This document shows, one piece after another, positions 54,273 through 64,000 of a stretch of DNA of 64,000 nt. Source of the DNA: Cardinalis cardinalis (taxonomy: Eukaryota; Chordata; Aves; Passeriformes; Cardinalidae); NCBI GenBank assembly GCA_014549065.1, contig JACDOX010000015.1, positions 5,989,834 through 6,053,833 of the forward strand, read 5' to 3'. The notes under the pieces are model-generated. The model worked only from the letters and a program-made list of their open reading frames with translations. It did no database searches and was not told the origin of the DNA. Position numbers and translations under genes: made by a program. Within the stretch, counting starts at the first letter, position 1; each line of letters opens with the position of its first letter.

Positions 54273-54605
54273 CTAAGCGTGGAAAAATAAAAAGGTATTA
54301 GTGACACAATTCAGTGTCAGTCTATGTACTCTAGTAAAAAAAGGAAAATGTAGAGTCATTTGTGGAAACGGGTGATTCTTTTGGTGAATGTGTGTCTAAT
54401 TTAGTTGACCCGGGAATGACGCATGCAAAACTGCCCACTGGAAAAGGACTGCTCACTATAAATAATTTTAGAAAGCTGAGGAATGAAATAAACATATGTT
54501 CATGCCTTGGAGTATTAGGACAGTAAGCACAAGATTCTGTTGTCCCTCAGTGCCTCAAGAGGTCCTCAAACAATGCCAGACCTTTACCTTGNTGGCCAGA
54601 CTGCT

Positions 54606-54778
54606 CACAAGGTTCATAGACTATCCTGAGTTGGAATGGACCCATCAGAGTCATCGAGTCCAACTCCTGGCCCTGCACAGGACTCCCCAAAGATCACACG
54701 AGGTGCCTGAGAGCATTTTCCAAACACTGATGGGCTTGGTGCTCTGTCCCCTTCCATGGGGAGCCTCTTTCACTTCTT
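54606..54778 (-). mobile_element. CR1 LINE 3' end (minus strand)
   Basis: Reads the CR1 3' end in reverse: CTATCCTGAGTTGGAATGG, then 'catcgagtccaactcctggccctgcacagg', 'tgcctgagagcattttccaaac' and 'gggcttggtgctctgtccccttcc'. It belongs to the CR1 subgroup whose tail is shared with the tRNA-Ile SINEs at 62.2 and 63.8 kb. It is 5'-truncated and non-coding. Confidence 0.93.
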
Positions 54779-54832
54779 AGCTGTTTTCTCTCAGATAGAA
54801 AGATTATATGATGTTCTAACACTCGTCATAAT

Positions 54833-54868
54833 GTAATTATCTATTTAATTATCTATGTAATTATCTAT
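54833..54868. repeat. 12-bp tandem repeat, three copies (TAATTATCTAT core)
   Basis: GTAATTATCTAT, TTAATTATCTAT and GTAATTATCTAT follow each other at 54833-54844, 54845-54856 and 54857-54868, differing at one base. Each unit carries a homeodomain core TAATTA and a GATA-type core (TTATCT, reverse AGATAA). Confidence 0.93.
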
Positions 54869-55813
54869 TCCAGGAAAAGATTCCATGTTTTCAGTTGCAG
54901 GCTACATCTTAAATGTTTTTAACAAAAACCAAAGCAAGGCATAAACACTTCAGAATAGCAAGAACAGAAATACTCCTAAATATCATAGATCTGATAAGTA
55001 CTACAGGGAGCTAGGAAAAATTTCCAGCATACATTAGAATAAGGATTCCTCATTTTTCTAAGGATGTTTTTGCAACACATCCATTTTATGAGAGGATCTT
55101 GAAACACTAAACAAACTGATTAAGAGTTATTTTTATTTTGCAGCTGGAGAAACTGAGGAACTGCCAAATTTGACCCTTACCCAAAGTTACACAATAAAGC
55201 AGTGGAGACAATTGTAAGAAAAGCCAATTTTATTCCCTATAAATCTGTATCTAAATTTACTTACATTTTACCACAATGTTTATCTGGAAAATAATTGTTG
55301 GCTCAATAAGTAACAATCATTGGAACAGCTGTGGTGTTAACAATTGTTGTTTCACAGAAAGTAAGGATTTAAAAGACATTTGTTAGCCAGTTCATCCTAC
55401 AAATTACAGCAGTGCATATGCACCTTCATAGAATTCCATTATAGCTTAAAGGACACATACTAATATTTATTATAGCTATTAGGCTTCATAATTTTGAGAA
55501 ATGTAAAAATCAAGATATTGATCAGTGGTACTAAAATAACTGAGTTACTAGAAGAGTTACCTCCTGTTTTTCTTCTGATGATGGAAGTTCATTAAGAGTG
55601 GAAAATACTCAATCCCTGCTTGTCATGATGTTTAGCTAATTATTGCATTATTAAATANTGACTCAGCCAGGAAGGTTCATTTGTTTCTTCCTTCTCAACT
55701 GGAAGAACTTGAAAGCTTATGCAATGAGAAAGTGAAAGCTGAAACTTTCTTAGCATCCCACTCTTTGTTACTCCCATTTCCCAACACGGGGGAGAGAGGT
55801 ATTTCCTTCAAGG

Positions 55814-55830
55814 AGGGAAGGAAGGAAGGA
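55814..55830. repeat. (GGAA)n microsatellite
   Basis: Four GGAA units in a short purine tract. GGAA is also the ETS-family core, but the array is too short to argue function. Confidence 0.85.
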
Positions 55831-56812
55831 ACATTTAAGGTGTGAATGAATGCNAGAAAAGCAGGAAACCAACCAGAGCTCTCAATACACAATTTATAGA
55901 GCTGCAACACTGCTGGGGTAATATCAGTCAGAGATGCAACCACCTGTAAAAGGAATTCCTGCAGACCTGAGCTCAGAAATGAGACGTTAGCTATATTAGT
56001 ACCCAACACTTGCACTTGTTCTGAAGGCCTGGTGTTTGGAGAACAAAGCCTCTTTCCTTCCTAGGTTGCTTCCTGCAATGTTAGTTTCTACACTCCAGAA
56101 CGATTATGAGCAATATGATGCAAAAAAGCTGCCAGTAGCTTGTGAGTGGAACAGTCTCACTTCTTTCTGCCCTTNCCTATTTCCAACATAAATAAACGCA
56201 TAAATAATAATTTGCCAACAGCTTCTCTCCTGCTGTAGGGAAATGTTTCATGTTTGGTTGGAATAATTAACAGACATTTTGTTATTTTCTACTACCATAT
56301 GCTGCTTTNCTGCTCTGTATTTGCAGCTCCTCAGACCAGCTCCTGATTTTGCAGCACTGGGAGTTGAATGGCAGATTGGTTGTGGAAGGTGTGTAGAGAA
56401 AGGGGAAGGGGAGGGAAGACCTTCTACACTTCCACCTTAACACTGGAAGAACTTGGGGCTGCAAAGGTCTGCTTTTGTAGCTATCAATGAAGTAAAAAGC
56501 CATTTACTTTTAACTGGGGACTGAGTGGCTCAACAAAAGAGCCAAACTAATTTTGTTTNAATTATTTATTGTGTTCCAATTCTCATGACTGATTCTGTTT
56601 TAATTGTATTTTTAATTAGCTGCATTGATTACAATGGACTGTACCCTTCCCTCANGGAACTGCTGACTGGTTTAGCTTCCATTTTGTTTTACTACAACAT
56701 CACAAAANGAAGCAAGAGAAGACAGGTTTATCCAGGGAAAAGGAAGGGTCTTTTCTGCATTTTGCTGGTGAATATGGGCACTTAAGTAAATTTTAGGAGG
56801 ATTTTGTTAGCA

Positions 56813-56856
56813 ATTTGTTACTCCATGTACACTTGTTAGANATTTGTTACTCCATG
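56813..56856. repeat. 15-bp direct repeat, 29-bp period
   Basis: ATTTGTTACTCCATG occurs exactly at 56813-56827 and 56842-56856. It is probably a small local duplication. No element boundary was seen between the copies. Confidence 0.92.
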
Positions 56857-57257
56857 AGTAACTCTGGTTTTGTATGGGTTGNGTTAGTGATTCTGTTTCC
56901 TCCTTANGATAACTGGGCAATATTTTATCTTCTACTGCTGCTTGGGNATTGGCTGGGTGGGAGTGGCAGGAGGGAAGTTCTTAGCACAGCACNGCCTCCA
57001 TCTCTGCTCCCCTGGCGTCCCATTGTGGGGCTGGGACTCCCCTGGCTCTGCCGGCTCAGCTGGGGGCACTGGGGGTAGCTGCAGCCCCATGTCCTGGGCA
57101 CCTTCCAGTGTCACCAAGTTCTGCTCATGCCCTCTGGCCTCTGACTGCTGCTCCTCTGAACATCCTCCTTTCTTACCAGCACTCCCAGTTTTCCCCTTGC
57201 AAGACTATGAATCAGCCCTGAGTCTCCAGAAATAGGACGTGTCTGGTGCTCTCCGTG

Positions 57258-57287
57258 CGCTTGCAGCACCGCGCAGCATCGCAAGCG
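57258..57287. repeat. GC-rich hairpin in a CpG cluster
   Basis: CGCTTGC (57258-57264) pairs exactly with GCAAGCG (57281-57287) across a 16-nt GC-rich loop. The surrounding 60 bases hold several CpG dinucleotides, unusual for this window. Function unknown. Confidence 0.6.
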
Positions 57288-60155
57288 GAGCCAAGGTCTG
57301 GCTGGCTGCTGGAGAAATAAGTGGTTGTGAACCAGCTTTGGAATCCTCAAAAGCTGCTCATTTTAGCCATGTTCACACAGCAGGTTTTTTACTACAGTTA
57401 TCCAAGGAATAGCTGCTCNTTGGGGGAAATATCGCTTCATTTTTAAAAGAGCAAGTGAACAGGCCTGGTATTTATTCCTCATTCTTTTTTGTTTAAAATG
57501 CTCTCTCTATCCAAGCAGAGAGCAGAGGGCTGAGACTGCCATATCCCTGATAATTCTTGCCCAGCTAACATCAAATATTAATGCAAACAGCTCATAAGCT
57601 TGACAGATACAGATGTGATTTGAATAATTTTAGTTTGTCTTTGCAGGTATTGAATTTACTGCCAGATATTGAGAGCTGTTGGCCAACAGTGTCACAAGAG
57701 AAGGCTCTGCAGACTGCAGTCTAGGAGCTAGCTGTTCAGCAAGAGGTGCTCCAACACCGGCGTATCCAGCTCCCTTGGGTTTTTTCAATGTTAAGTCCCA
57801 AAGAAGATTTGGAAATTCCCTTTTGGTAGTGAAAAAGGAAAAGAAGTTGGATGTAGATACACTGCTGATTTGAGGCATGGAGACAAGAGGGGGATCTTTA
57901 AACAATTTCTGTCCATTCTAGGTACTGAATAAGTGTGACAAAGAAAAAAGAAACACTTGAAGGCTTTTCAACTGAGAGTGAATTTCAATACAGGGAAGGT
58001 TTCTTTAAACTTGATAAATAGCTGCTTACTTTTGGGAAATCAGCATTTTTGAAATTTCAAAAGCATCCTCTCAAGAGTATTACACAGGGGCATAAACACA
58101 CTACTGTAGTTTCCAGCTCAGATAAAGAAGCAGAATTGCATGTTTTATTTACTCTCTGTTGATAGAAAGCAGTGGTATCTCAAAAGAAAGGCACTGCTTG
58201 CTAATAACAAATAGTTTTGGTNCCCCTGAGACCCTGGTCACAACTAAGGATCATGAACTTATCTCTCAATAAGATTTTCTATCAGTTTTGCCTCTACCTT
58301 TTAATATTTCCCCCCTTATCTTCCCAGCTTAATTTTGAGAATATAATTTTTTAAACTCAAGATTTATGGCATTACTTCTTCCTTATCCACAAGATGTCTT
58401 TTCCTGTCACCTAAACCTCCTGGCACTGAAGAGTTTCATCTAAGAAGGTCAAATTTAAGCTGCTTTGCAAAGAGGAAGTGGTTGAAACAAATGCTTCTGC
58501 TAGTCTCTGAAAATATCATTTTTTTCAGCTCTATGAAAAAATATATATTTTATAAATATAAAATAGATTCCCATATNGGTTCTTCTTCTCCTTATCTGAC
58601 CTGAGGTCAAAGCCTAAAGTTCCTGATATTCTGAGACATGAGTTATGCTCTTGGGCCAGCTAGGCTTAATTTATAGGACCCACATTTAGTATAAAATCCT
58701 TTTAAACCACCCCATAATTCATAAAAGTTTATGTTCTTTGAATTTGTTGGGATCAAAGTTTTAATATTATGTTTTCTGATGGGAGACTCAAACCCATGGC
58801 TCACCAAGCCTACCGAGGAAACAGAGTAATGCAAATGCAGCTTTGGCAGATTAATGTAATTCTGATTCCCTCTTTTCTGTCCCCAAAATGCTTGCTGTGG
58901 TGGGTTCATATTAATAAGTAAACTTTTATTTTACTCCAGTTTGATGTTAGAACACAGTGGGAGTGCTGGAGCAAANTTACATCTATGTTTCTATTAATTG
59001 CATGCATTACATCACTGAGCAGAATTTTAATAGAGCTGAAAACCTTTTGATGACTGGGAAAAAATATCAGTCCCTAACAACTGAAAATTAAATCAGAGCA
59101 ACCTCTGGCTCTGGGCAGTGCCTTGCACTTTAATCTTTTCTTGGTAGAGTCCAGAGATTTTCACTATGTGGACCGGGAAAATGCTTATGTTAGGTGTTGC
59201 ATGTGGTGTGTGAGAGTCGGTGCACACCCAGTCTTTGCTTTTATGATCTACCACAGCCATGCTATGGCAGGGCAAAACCCCACATTTTGCAANCATGGCA
59301 AACACAGCTGCTGGATGAAGGAATAAATGAAAAATTAGTTGAAGCACCNTTAAAATCTTTGTCATAAATAATGCTTGGAGACCAAAGCTGGACCAGAAAA
59401 GAGAGATCTATTAATCTTTTCTACCACTTGCTCTTTCACCTTCCCTTGCCTGGCTTTGCAGTTTTCAGGCATCTCTGCTTATGATAATTGTCCTAAGGCT
59501 GTTGTAGCTTCCATTACTTCCATTTAGAAAGAAAGTACCATTGTTTTTAAAGGCATTCAAAGATAAAGAGTACAATTGAGGAGTGTTTTCCAACTCAAAG
59601 GAAGGGGAAAAGTCATATTAACAAAAATCACTGGGAAAGGAACACTAAACTTTTCTGATTTCAAATTTTGCTTTCCTGTTACATGTGCCAAAATATCCTG
59701 AAATCAAGGTGAACTGCATGGGCTCAGATTTTTCTCTGTCTGAGTAGCTGCCCCTCTGAAGGCAAATAGCAGCTTTGGCTGGAAAATGATTTTGTTTTCT
59801 GGTTGGAGCTCTGAATCCTGTGCAGGAATTCACTATTGTAATATTGGGGTTTTTTTTCCTTTATACAAATATCACCCTCCTGATTCACTTGCTGCTCTCC
59901 TTCTCTAAAAAAGAAGGAGTGAGAGGGCAGAAAGGGGAGGACAACTGAATAAAAAACCCTAAATANAAAAAACTTCATGGTGAAACACTTAATGTCATTG
60001 AAAACACATTCTTGTTATTGAGAAGCAGCTCAGACTGTCTATTTTAGCCTGTCTTGAATAAATAGTTTATTCTTTTGAGCACTGGCTCATAGATGTCTGT
60101 GCTCTGTGAAGAAGATTTTGATCTAATTTGTATTTGATGAGCTGGGAAGCTGTAA

Positions 60156-60172
60156 ATGACCACGTGCGTCAT
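60156..60172. promoter_or_regulatory. E-box flanked by inverted TGAC half-sites
   Basis: ATGAC-CACGTGC-GTCAT: the outer five bases are exact inverted repeats and the centre holds the E-box CACGTG. The right half contains CGTCA, a CRE half-site. Several CpGs follow over the next 50 bases. This suggests a compact regulatory site for bZIP or bHLH-ZIP factors. There is no evidence of use. Confidence 0.35.
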
Positions 60173-62192
60173 CCTGGGAGCGCCGCAGCTTTGTGCAGTG
60201 CTCGACGAGACCAAGGCTCCATTAGTGACCCAATGGAGGTGTTTTGGAGCAGGCAAGGAGAACTCTCTAAACACCATCTGCTCGTTCTGTTGCTTGTGAA
60301 ACGATGTCACATCTGCTGCTCTAAAAACATTATGCTGATCTCTCCTGCAGTACGAGGCTGCTGCTCTCCTCAGCTCTGGGAAAAGGAGTCAGCNCCACAG
60401 TACTGGGACAAGAGGTGTTAACCGTGGATGAAATTGTACATGGCCTGCTTGGCTTCCACATCTTGTGACCAAACCATAAATGTAATGGAAAAAATAAAAA
60501 GAAATTAAAGAAAGGATCCAGCACTCTGCATTTAACTGGTGAAGCTGGTTAAATGCTTTGACTGCTAGTCTTTGCTGAGCTACATCTTGCCACAGCTTGG
60601 CTGCTGCTGGTACAACTAATNCTACCTCATGCTTCAAGCCTAACATGGCTAAGTCTTCTCAGGGATTAAGATATGTTTGAGATAGCTTGATTAGTGGGAA
60701 ATTAGATTTGTCTGTGATTTCAGATGAAATGAGCTCAGAAGGTACTACCATTTCCTTTGGCCATCAGATTTTATAGCTTAGACTATTTGGCTGCCTAACA
60801 CTTATGAGGTGTTATAAAGCTAATTTACCTACCCTGGAAGCTCCAGGTGTACACACTGGTGTGTACTTTTGCAATACTACTCATTACTACTATACCCAGA
60901 GTGATAATTTCATAATAGTGGTGTATAGGAAAACAGTGTTGGTATCAGAGGAGAGAGGTTATAATGATGCAATAGAAATCCTTGGAAGTACCAAGAAACA
61001 GCAGCCCCAGATAATTAAAGATTTAGTATTTGGCTTTCTACACCCACATGCAATTGTTAGNACCTGAGATCCTTTTTCAGTATTGCCAGACACAAGGACT
61101 GTTTTCAGGAATCTGCAGATGCAGGAAAAATAACAGAGTGAAGTTGTTAGGGTGTGTATTGCTTGCAGTTCAGTGGCTATGCTCACTTCATATAACAATG
61201 AATTTAAACTAGTAAGTCTTAAAATTGTTGGATTTGCCTGGTGTCTCTGAATGGTGAAATGAAGTGAACACCATCTTCTGTCAATCAAGATTATGTTAAA
61301 GGAATTAAACCATCTTTTTTAATACCCATTTTGAGAAAAAAACCTAGCCTATGATGACCTGATGGTCACCTCCAATTTGCAAAGCAGAGGGGAACAAACT
61401 GTGCAGTGTCCTATGGAGTACCATGGCAAGAAAGAGGCCAGGATGTCAGGAAAGGTGGCCATGTGGCATTTTCACTGCTGTATGACACCCATAAAGGGCC
61501 CTAATTATATGCTCTGGCATGTAGACATCATGCTAAAGAATTGAAGCATCTGATGTAGTTCACTTTCTTACTTTCCTCTGATAACCTGGAGATACCACAG
61601 CTTCACTATATCAGCTATTGAGGGNAGTTCTACACTGGCCCACCTGTCTGGAAGAGCAGGGACAGACCAGAAAGTAGGACACTGGAAGACTTTTCAGGTG
61701 TTTGGCTGCTGGCTTGATCACTGACCTGGGCAAAGCAACTCATTACCCTTTCCTTCTGGTGCCACCTCTTGCTATTTATTTTTTAGCATATTGGATGCAT
61801 GAGTCAGTGAAACAATATATACTTTACATTATAATGCATTTGAACCCAAATCTTACTTGTAAACATCACTGTACTGTAAATAGAAATGAAAGATTTGGTA
61901 TTCATCCAAGAACAAAGCAAATGCCTATTTTTACATCATGATGGCAGTCTGGAAGGGCTGAAAGAGGACTCAAAACCTTGTATAAAAGAGCTTTGACCTA
62001 GAGCAACAAAATCTTGTCTGCTCTTTCAGCAAGATTCTGTTAGTACTCAGGTGCCCTAGAAAATGAGAACCTAGAAACTGCCCTGGAAACTTTCCTTTAG
62101 AATGGGAGATTGGTGGCATTTTCTACTGCTGTGGAATTCTACCACAGCTTTTGCATGACAGTCTTCCTCTATGCTTACAGATTTTCTAGTTT

Positions 62193-62280
62193 TCACAGAG
62201 TATTCTGAGTTGGAAGGGAACCACAAGGATCTTGGAGTTCAACTCTTAAGAGAATGGCCCATATAGGGATCCAGCCCCTT
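62193..62280 (-). mobile_element. tRNA-Ile-derived SINE, TguSINE1-like, 5'-truncated (minus strand)
   Basis: In reverse orientation it shows a CR1-type tail (CAGAGTATTCTGAGTTGGAAGGG, then a caaggatc...gagttcaactc block), a linker CTTAAGAGAATGGCC, and the 3' part of a tRNA-Ile. On the minus strand it reads GATCCCTATATGGGCCA, against GATCCCCGTACGGGCCA of tRNA-Ile. Similarity ends inside the T-arm, so the D-arm and anticodon are missing. Naming it TguSINE1-like is from memory of songbird SINEs. Confidence 0.85.
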
Positions 62281-63019
62281 CATGCCTGTGAAGATCAGGT
62301 GTGTGAGGCTGTGATTTCTAAAGATGCTTGTGCACCTGCAGGAAGCCATCCCTGTGCTCAGACATTCGTCTTGCAAGAGAGCCTACAATGAACAGCAGGA
62401 ATCCTCATGGACAACATGTAGTAATAGAGCAGAAATTATTATAATTTTCCTTGTTTATGTTAATGTCTGTGACACTGGGCTTCAGTGGCTACCTATAGGG
62501 TTCCTTAGGAATTAAGCAGCCTACCTGGATTAGAGATAAACATGAATCTTTGAATCTTCTTAATATCCTATATAAATGTCTACTCTGGTTATATTTCTTC
62601 TTTACAATTGCAATTGTAATGATGACTTCTTGTGAGAGGAATGAGAAAGGGTGTTATTCTACCTTGTGCTTCATTCATCTGCATTTTATGAGGATGTAAT
62701 CCTTTGTAGCAGGCAATTTCCCCCTTCTGTCTCAAGGGCTATAGAAATTAAATCCTTTAAGGAATACATTGCTTGAAATCAGAGTAAGAATGAATACTTT
62801 GTTTTCAGCTGGTTTTGCTAAGGCTACAGGAGGGAATTGAATGGCCTATATGGGGTCAAAGTCTGGCCCTTGAGCATCAATCACACAGGAGGGAGTATGA
62901 CAGCGCAGTGACTCTCCAGGTGGCTGGAGCACCAGTCTGAGCCAGGTGATGCCTAGGAAATAAGCAACTGCCATTGCATCTATCTTCACTGGTGCAGCTT
63001 TGCAGGCCCAGTAAATTAT
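62281..63019. other. Non-coding DNA between SINE and CR1
   Basis: About 740 bases. The last part (after about 62900) may already be degraded CR1, but a clear match begins only near 63020. No gene was seen. Confidence 0.5.
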
Positions 63020-63787
63020 TCTCAGACTTGAAGTTCAGCAAAGTGAAATGCAAGGTCCTACATCTGGATCAGAGCAATCCCAGGCACATCTGCAGGCTGG
63101 GCAGAGAACTGATTGAGCGCAGCCCTGTGAGAAAGACTTGGGAGTGATTGTTGATAAAAACTCAATATGAGTGGCAAAATGTGCTCACAGCCCAGAAAAA
63201 CAACCATGTCCTGAGCTGCATCTGGAGGAGTGCTGGTAGCAGATCAAGGAGGGGATTCTGCCCCTCTGTTCTGCCCTTGTGAGACCCCACCAGAGTGCTG
63301 CATCCAGTTCTGATGTGCCCATAACAAGAACATAGAACTGTTGGAGCAAGTCCAGAGGGGGCCATGAAGATGAAAAAAGGACTGGAGCACCTTTTTCTAC
63401 AAAGACAGGCTGAGGAAACCAGGGCCGTTTAGCCTGGAGAAGAGAAGGTTGCCTGGAGAGCTCACAGCAACCTTACAGCGACTGATGGGGCTACAGGAAA
63501 GCTGAAGAGGGGCTCATTGTGAACTGCAGTGATAGTACATGGAATACAAGGTACAAACCAAAAGAGTGGAAATTTTTGTTAGATATTAGGAAGAACTTCA
63601 CTGTGAGGGTGGTGAGACATTGGAACAGGTTGTCCAGGGAGGCTGTCAATGCCTCAACCCTGGCAGTGTTCAAGGCCTGGTTGGGCAAGGTCTTGAGCAA
63701 TGTGGTTTAGTGGAAGGTGTCCCTGACCAAGGTTGGGGGAATTGGGACTAGATGGCCTTTAAGGTCCCTTCCACTCCTTAACATTCT
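63020..63787 (+). mobile_element. CR1 LINE, ORF2 C-terminus and 3' end (plus strand)
   Basis: The longest CR1 copy in the window. Recognisable CR1 blocks in order: 'ttgaagttcagcaaagtgaaatgcaaggtcctacatctgg'; 'gagctgcatctggaggagtgctggtagcagatcaagg'; 'gtgagaccccaccagagtgctgcatccagttctg'; 'tttagcctggagaagagaagg'; and the end 'gggactagatggcctttaaggtcccttccac'. A frame at 63519-63710 keeps an ORF2 C-terminal remnant (for example FLLDIRKNFTVRVVRHWNRL). Stops and indels break the rest. It ends abruptly in ACATTCT where a tRNA-derived SINE begins. Confidence 0.96.
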
Positions 63788-63918
63788 TAGCTCAGTTGGC
63801 CAGAGCCTGGTACTAATAACGCCAAGGTTACAGATTTGATCCCTGAGTGAGCCTTCACTTAAGAGCTGGACTTGATAATCCTTGCGGATCCCTTCCAATG
63901 CAGAATATTCTGTGATCC
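63788..63918 (+). mobile_element. tRNA-Ile-derived SINE, TguSINE1-like (plus strand)
   Basis: Starts with TAGCTCAGTTGGCCAGAGC (D-arm and A-box), then CTAATAAC holding anticodon AAT, then GCCAAGGTTACAGATTTGATCCC (variable region and T-arm, B-box GATTTGATCC). It runs through a linker TTCACTTAAGAGCTGGAC into a CR1-type tail ending CAGAATATTCTGTGATCC. The first seven tRNA bases are absent. The order tRNA head then CR1 tail identifies a SINE mobilised by CR1 machinery. B-box changes and the missing 5' end suggest an inactive copy. Confidence 0.9.
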
Positions 63919-64000
63919 AATATATTGGGGTGTGTAGGGAATGATTATGAGGAGTATATGGCTCCATAAGCATGGTAAATTCATATGGAGCATTGCCAAG
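63919..64000. other. Flanking sequence after the SINE
   Basis: Unique-looking AT-rich sequence. No clear target-site duplication of the SINE could be identified at this edge. Confidence 0.5.

Larger units (their letters stand above)
54779..62192. other. AT-rich non-coding DNA, no gene recognised
   Basis: No gene was recognised. A GC-rich patch at about 56985-57310 and a small CpG-bearing patch at about 60156-60225 stand out against the AT-rich background. No first exon or splice pair could be assigned to either. Small repeats inside are listed separately. Confidence 0.55.

Noticed and set aside
63788..63870. A functional tRNA-Ile gene
   Set aside because: The first seven bases are missing, the acceptor and T stems are mutated, and it runs directly into a CR1-type tail, so it is a SINE head and not a tRNA gene.
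63162..63973. Minus-strand open frames near the end of the window
   Set aside because: They are antisense to the plus-strand CR1 and SINE and have no independent evidence.
1..64000. CRISPR arrays, operons, phage or viral genes, rRNA
   Set aside because: No regularly spaced repeats with unique spacers, no compact coding arrangement, and no rRNA-like or viral coding sequence was seen. The window is vertebrate nuclear DNA.

Overview
The window looks like intergenic or intronic DNA from a bird, most likely a passerine. The evidence is the transposon content. There are several degraded CR1 LINE fragments with the typical avian CR1 3' end. Two SINE copies have a head that reads as tRNA-Ile (anticodon AAT still visible in one) and a CR1-like tail, matching the TguSINE1-type SINEs described from songbirds. 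The sequence is AT-rich, has no compact gene arrangement, and carries many isolated single-base ambiguities (n).

No complete protein-coding gene is visible. No open reading frame exceeds about 160 codons, and none shows a recognisable protein family except short CR1 ORF2 remnants. The window therefore reads as a long intron or gene desert.

Layout. 1-14368: unique-looking AT-rich DNA with one possible 27-nt microexon on the plus strand. 14369-15277: two CR1 fragments on the minus strand. 15278-32596: mostly featureless, with small tandem repeats. 32597-33900: the functional focus of the window. It holds an isolated CpG island (about 32690-33410), a consensus minus-strand splice donor just below it that ends a possible short ATG-containing exon, a perfect paired-type homeodomain dimer site, an E-box, and an 11-bp inverted repeat of TAAT cores on the far side. 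33910-38500: AT-rich, with a TAATTA cluster near 35.75-35.80 kb. 38510-39720: a probable very old CR1-class LINE, minus strand. 39721-53594: mostly featureless, with a probable CR1 ORF2 scrap at 51.2 kb. 53595-54778: a plus-strand CR1 3' end, a well-formed candidate 63-nt minus-strand exon at 54.2 kb, and a minus-strand CR1. 54779-62192: AT-rich with two small CpG-bearing patches. 62193-63918: two tRNA-Ile SINEs in opposite orientation, one fused to the 3' end of a plus-strand CR1.

Working model (inference): part of the window belongs to introns of a minus-strand gene. The 54.2 kb exon would lie upstream, and the 33 kb CpG island could be an internal or alternative promoter. The gene could not be identified from sequence alone. 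No CRISPR array, operon, bacterial element or viral gene was seen.
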